DNA of 64,000 bases from Scatophagus argus (taxonomy: Eukaryota > Chordata > Actinopteri > Scatophagidae). Of this stretch, positions 62,191 through 64,000 are shown piece by piece; within the stretch, counting starts at the first letter, position 1, and each line of letters begins with the position of its first letter. The notes under the pieces are model-generated. The model was not told the origin of the DNA. It worked only from the letters and a program-made list of their open reading frames with translations, and made no database searches. The stretch is from assembly GCF_020382885.2 (NCBI RefSeq), contig NC_058501.1, positions 19,402,001 to 19,466,000 of the forward strand, given 5' to 3'. The translations under genes were made by a program, and so were the position numbers.

Positions 62191-63643
62191 AACAGGAGAG
62201 TGTTTTGGCCGGGGGTGGAGGGTGGCGGAGCGAGGAGCAGACGAGCGGAACACTCCGTCCCAGCTGGAGACAAAGGGGAGGCCTGCCAAAGGCCCCATAG
62301 CTCAGAGCTGACTCACATGTACACACATAGTCATCATTTATTTACCCTCAATTCTGCTTTTTCTCTATTTTCTTTCACACCCCAGTCCCTTTCCTGCCTC
62401 GATTGTTTTCCCGTTTTAACCCGTTTTGTCATATCCCGTTTTTCTTTTCACTTTTCTCATCTTCCTAATACAACATACCTAGCTAGCTTGCATGTTTCCT
62501 CTGGCACTCCACCCTTGATGAGTATGAATGTACACTCCGTATGGGAAGGCCATGGTCATTTTAGATGCAGTCCAATCCCAAAATCCCCTCTCCTCGCCTG
62601 TGACTTGCCGTCATTATGGGAAATGCACCAACGCCATTGACCAGCTCAGCAGTTTATGCAATAATGATGTGATTTCCTCTTACAGAGCCAGCTGTTGTGA
62701 AAGCAGGATGTCATAAATCAGTCTGCAGAATTGTTAACGATGTATGTCAGAGCTCTTTTGACTTCTTGATTTTTTTTTTTTTGGTATTTTTAAAGGGACA
62801 TTCAATTTTATTTTGTTTTTATTTCTTCCAGAGACATCACCTGACATACATTGTTTTGTCTCAAGTTTGATTACCCCTTTTGACTGTATCTGTGGATTGA
62901 TATTGTCCGCTATTCAGCAAAAGAATTCACCCTGAGATTATTCTTTAGCAATGTTTTTAGTACATTGAAACACAATATTAGATGACCAGTAGCTGTGATG
63001 TCCCAATGCCAACATTTAGATATTAGGTTTGAAACATTTGCTACAGCTCAGCTTGAGCGCTAGTATAACCCTTCAAACCACTGATTGGTTACACTTCCGA
63101 GAAATGAAATATGCTGATCTCTGTAGGATTTGCCCTGTGTTTAACCTCTCTTCTCAGCTGGCAGATTTTCAGAAAATGTTGTGGGCAGGAAGGAGACGTA
63201 AAGGGACTGTTTAGGTTTCTGGTTTCCTGATTTACTTGGGGTCACATGACTAGGAAGCAGTGATGGTGTGCTCTCTATTCAGTCTCCGGGGACCCTTGCC
63301 TCATGAGGCAAACATGCAATTTCATTTACCCAATCTCCGGTGCAAGAATGGAAGCCTGGGTCGTGATGCGCGCAGACAAAAGAACAGACTCCTACATAAA
63401 GGAAGCTTTTATGTCGAGGGTCCTTGAGGCATTGCACTCCGGTCCTTGGGCCCATCCTTGTACAGATCACAAGGCCACCGTATGGTTATAGAGACTTAAA
63501 TCACTGAAGCTGTTGAAGGGTTGGATTGCATAAATAGTTTGAAATTGAGTGAACCGAATGTTTAAAGGGAAGTTTGAGATTGGAGCATTTGGTTGAAAAT
63601 TGAGTGTTTGACAGGAATAGGCTCCAGACACTGTAATGGGAGC

Positions 63644-63661
63644 TGTGTGTGTGTGTGTGTG
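63644..63661. repeat. (GT)n microsatellite
   Basis: Nine GT units. Confidence 0.9.
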
Positions 63662-64000
63662 ATGGAGCAGGGTGTGAAAGTGAGAGAGAATAGGGGAAGC
63701 TGTTGACCTCAGGCTTTTTAGAAAGCGGATGTGGGTGAGGAGCGTGATCGAGAGAGGACCCAGACTCTAAACCATGGCTTTTTTTGTGTGTGTTGGTGCT
63801 TTTGAATGCATTTTTGTGTGTGCATGTTCACCATGAGAGTGATTGTGTGGGTGCACTTGAAGTTTGTGTACATATTTTAAATCTTTGTGAGCTTTATATA
63901 TTCATTTGCCAACCCATCACCATGCAGGATTAGTCATCGAGTCAATTATCCCAAGCCACAGGTTGACTCATGTGTTTGTCAAAGTGCGGCTTTTATATTT

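Larger units (their letters stand above)
61451..64000 (+). other. stk40 intron, continuing past the window end
   Basis: The next exon would resume with a codon begun by CG (Arg). No segment encoding the conserved continuation of the kinase was found before 64,000. The region holds a trinucleotide-rich stretch (62,145-62,190), a T run near 62,770 and a GT repeat (63,644-63,661). Confidence 0.6.

Noticed and set aside
62004-62300. Apparent stk40 exon with acceptor CATCTCAG and matching phase
   Set aside because: The translation is Ser/Thr/Ala-rich from a trinucleotide tract and does not resemble the conserved kinase continuation.

Overview
The window is nuclear DNA of a ray-finned fish, probably a percomorph-type teleost. 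Evidence: compact vertebrate genes with GT-AG introns, many CA/GT microsatellites, Tc1-like transposon remnants of a kind common in fish, and interspersed repeats typical of teleosts. The gene order csf3r - mrps15 - oscp1 - stk40, all on the plus strand, matches from memory the human 1p34.3 block (CSF3R, MRPS15, OSCP1, LSM10, STK40). No prokaryotic, CRISPR, rRNA or convincing tRNA features were seen.

Layout. Positions 1-19,200 are a gene desert with interspersed repeats, microsatellites, a Tc1-like fragment and several complex stretches that could be cis-regulatory. At 19,220-20,350 three exons join in phase into a 298-aa signal-peptide-bearing, otherwise cysteine-free protein that I do not recognise; a poly(A) signal follows. 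Positions 20,600-29,030 are again non-coding, with a perfect 20-bp-stem hairpin, an isolated exon-like block and a nearly intact but internally deleted Tc1-like element. Then come csf3r (29,038-35,308, 15 coding exons, 839 aa), mrps15 (36,254-40,148, 8 exons, 260 aa), a PLAC8-family gene (44,145-44,865, 3 exons, 117 aa), oscp1 (45,979-51,350, 10 coding exons, 380 aa) and the 5' part of stk40 (non-coding first exon near 54,670, five coding exons 58,112-61,450, remainder beyond the window).

The genes do not form one pathway. csf3r is the G-CSF receptor of the myeloid lineage, mrps15 a mitochondrial small-subunit ribosomal protein, oscp1 a conserved protein linked to organic solute transport, and stk40 a Trib-related (pseudo)kinase. 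They are linked by old synteny. All exon joins were made by hand from splice signals and reading phase; every coding join closes in frame, and the total lengths agree with remembered vertebrate lengths (CSF3R about 836, MRPS15 about 257, OSCP1 about 380 aa). Untranslated exons and transcription starts are mostly not resolved. The most novel items are the unrecognised secreted gene, an RFX-type X-box before oscp1, and fish-specific differences in the G-CSF receptor.
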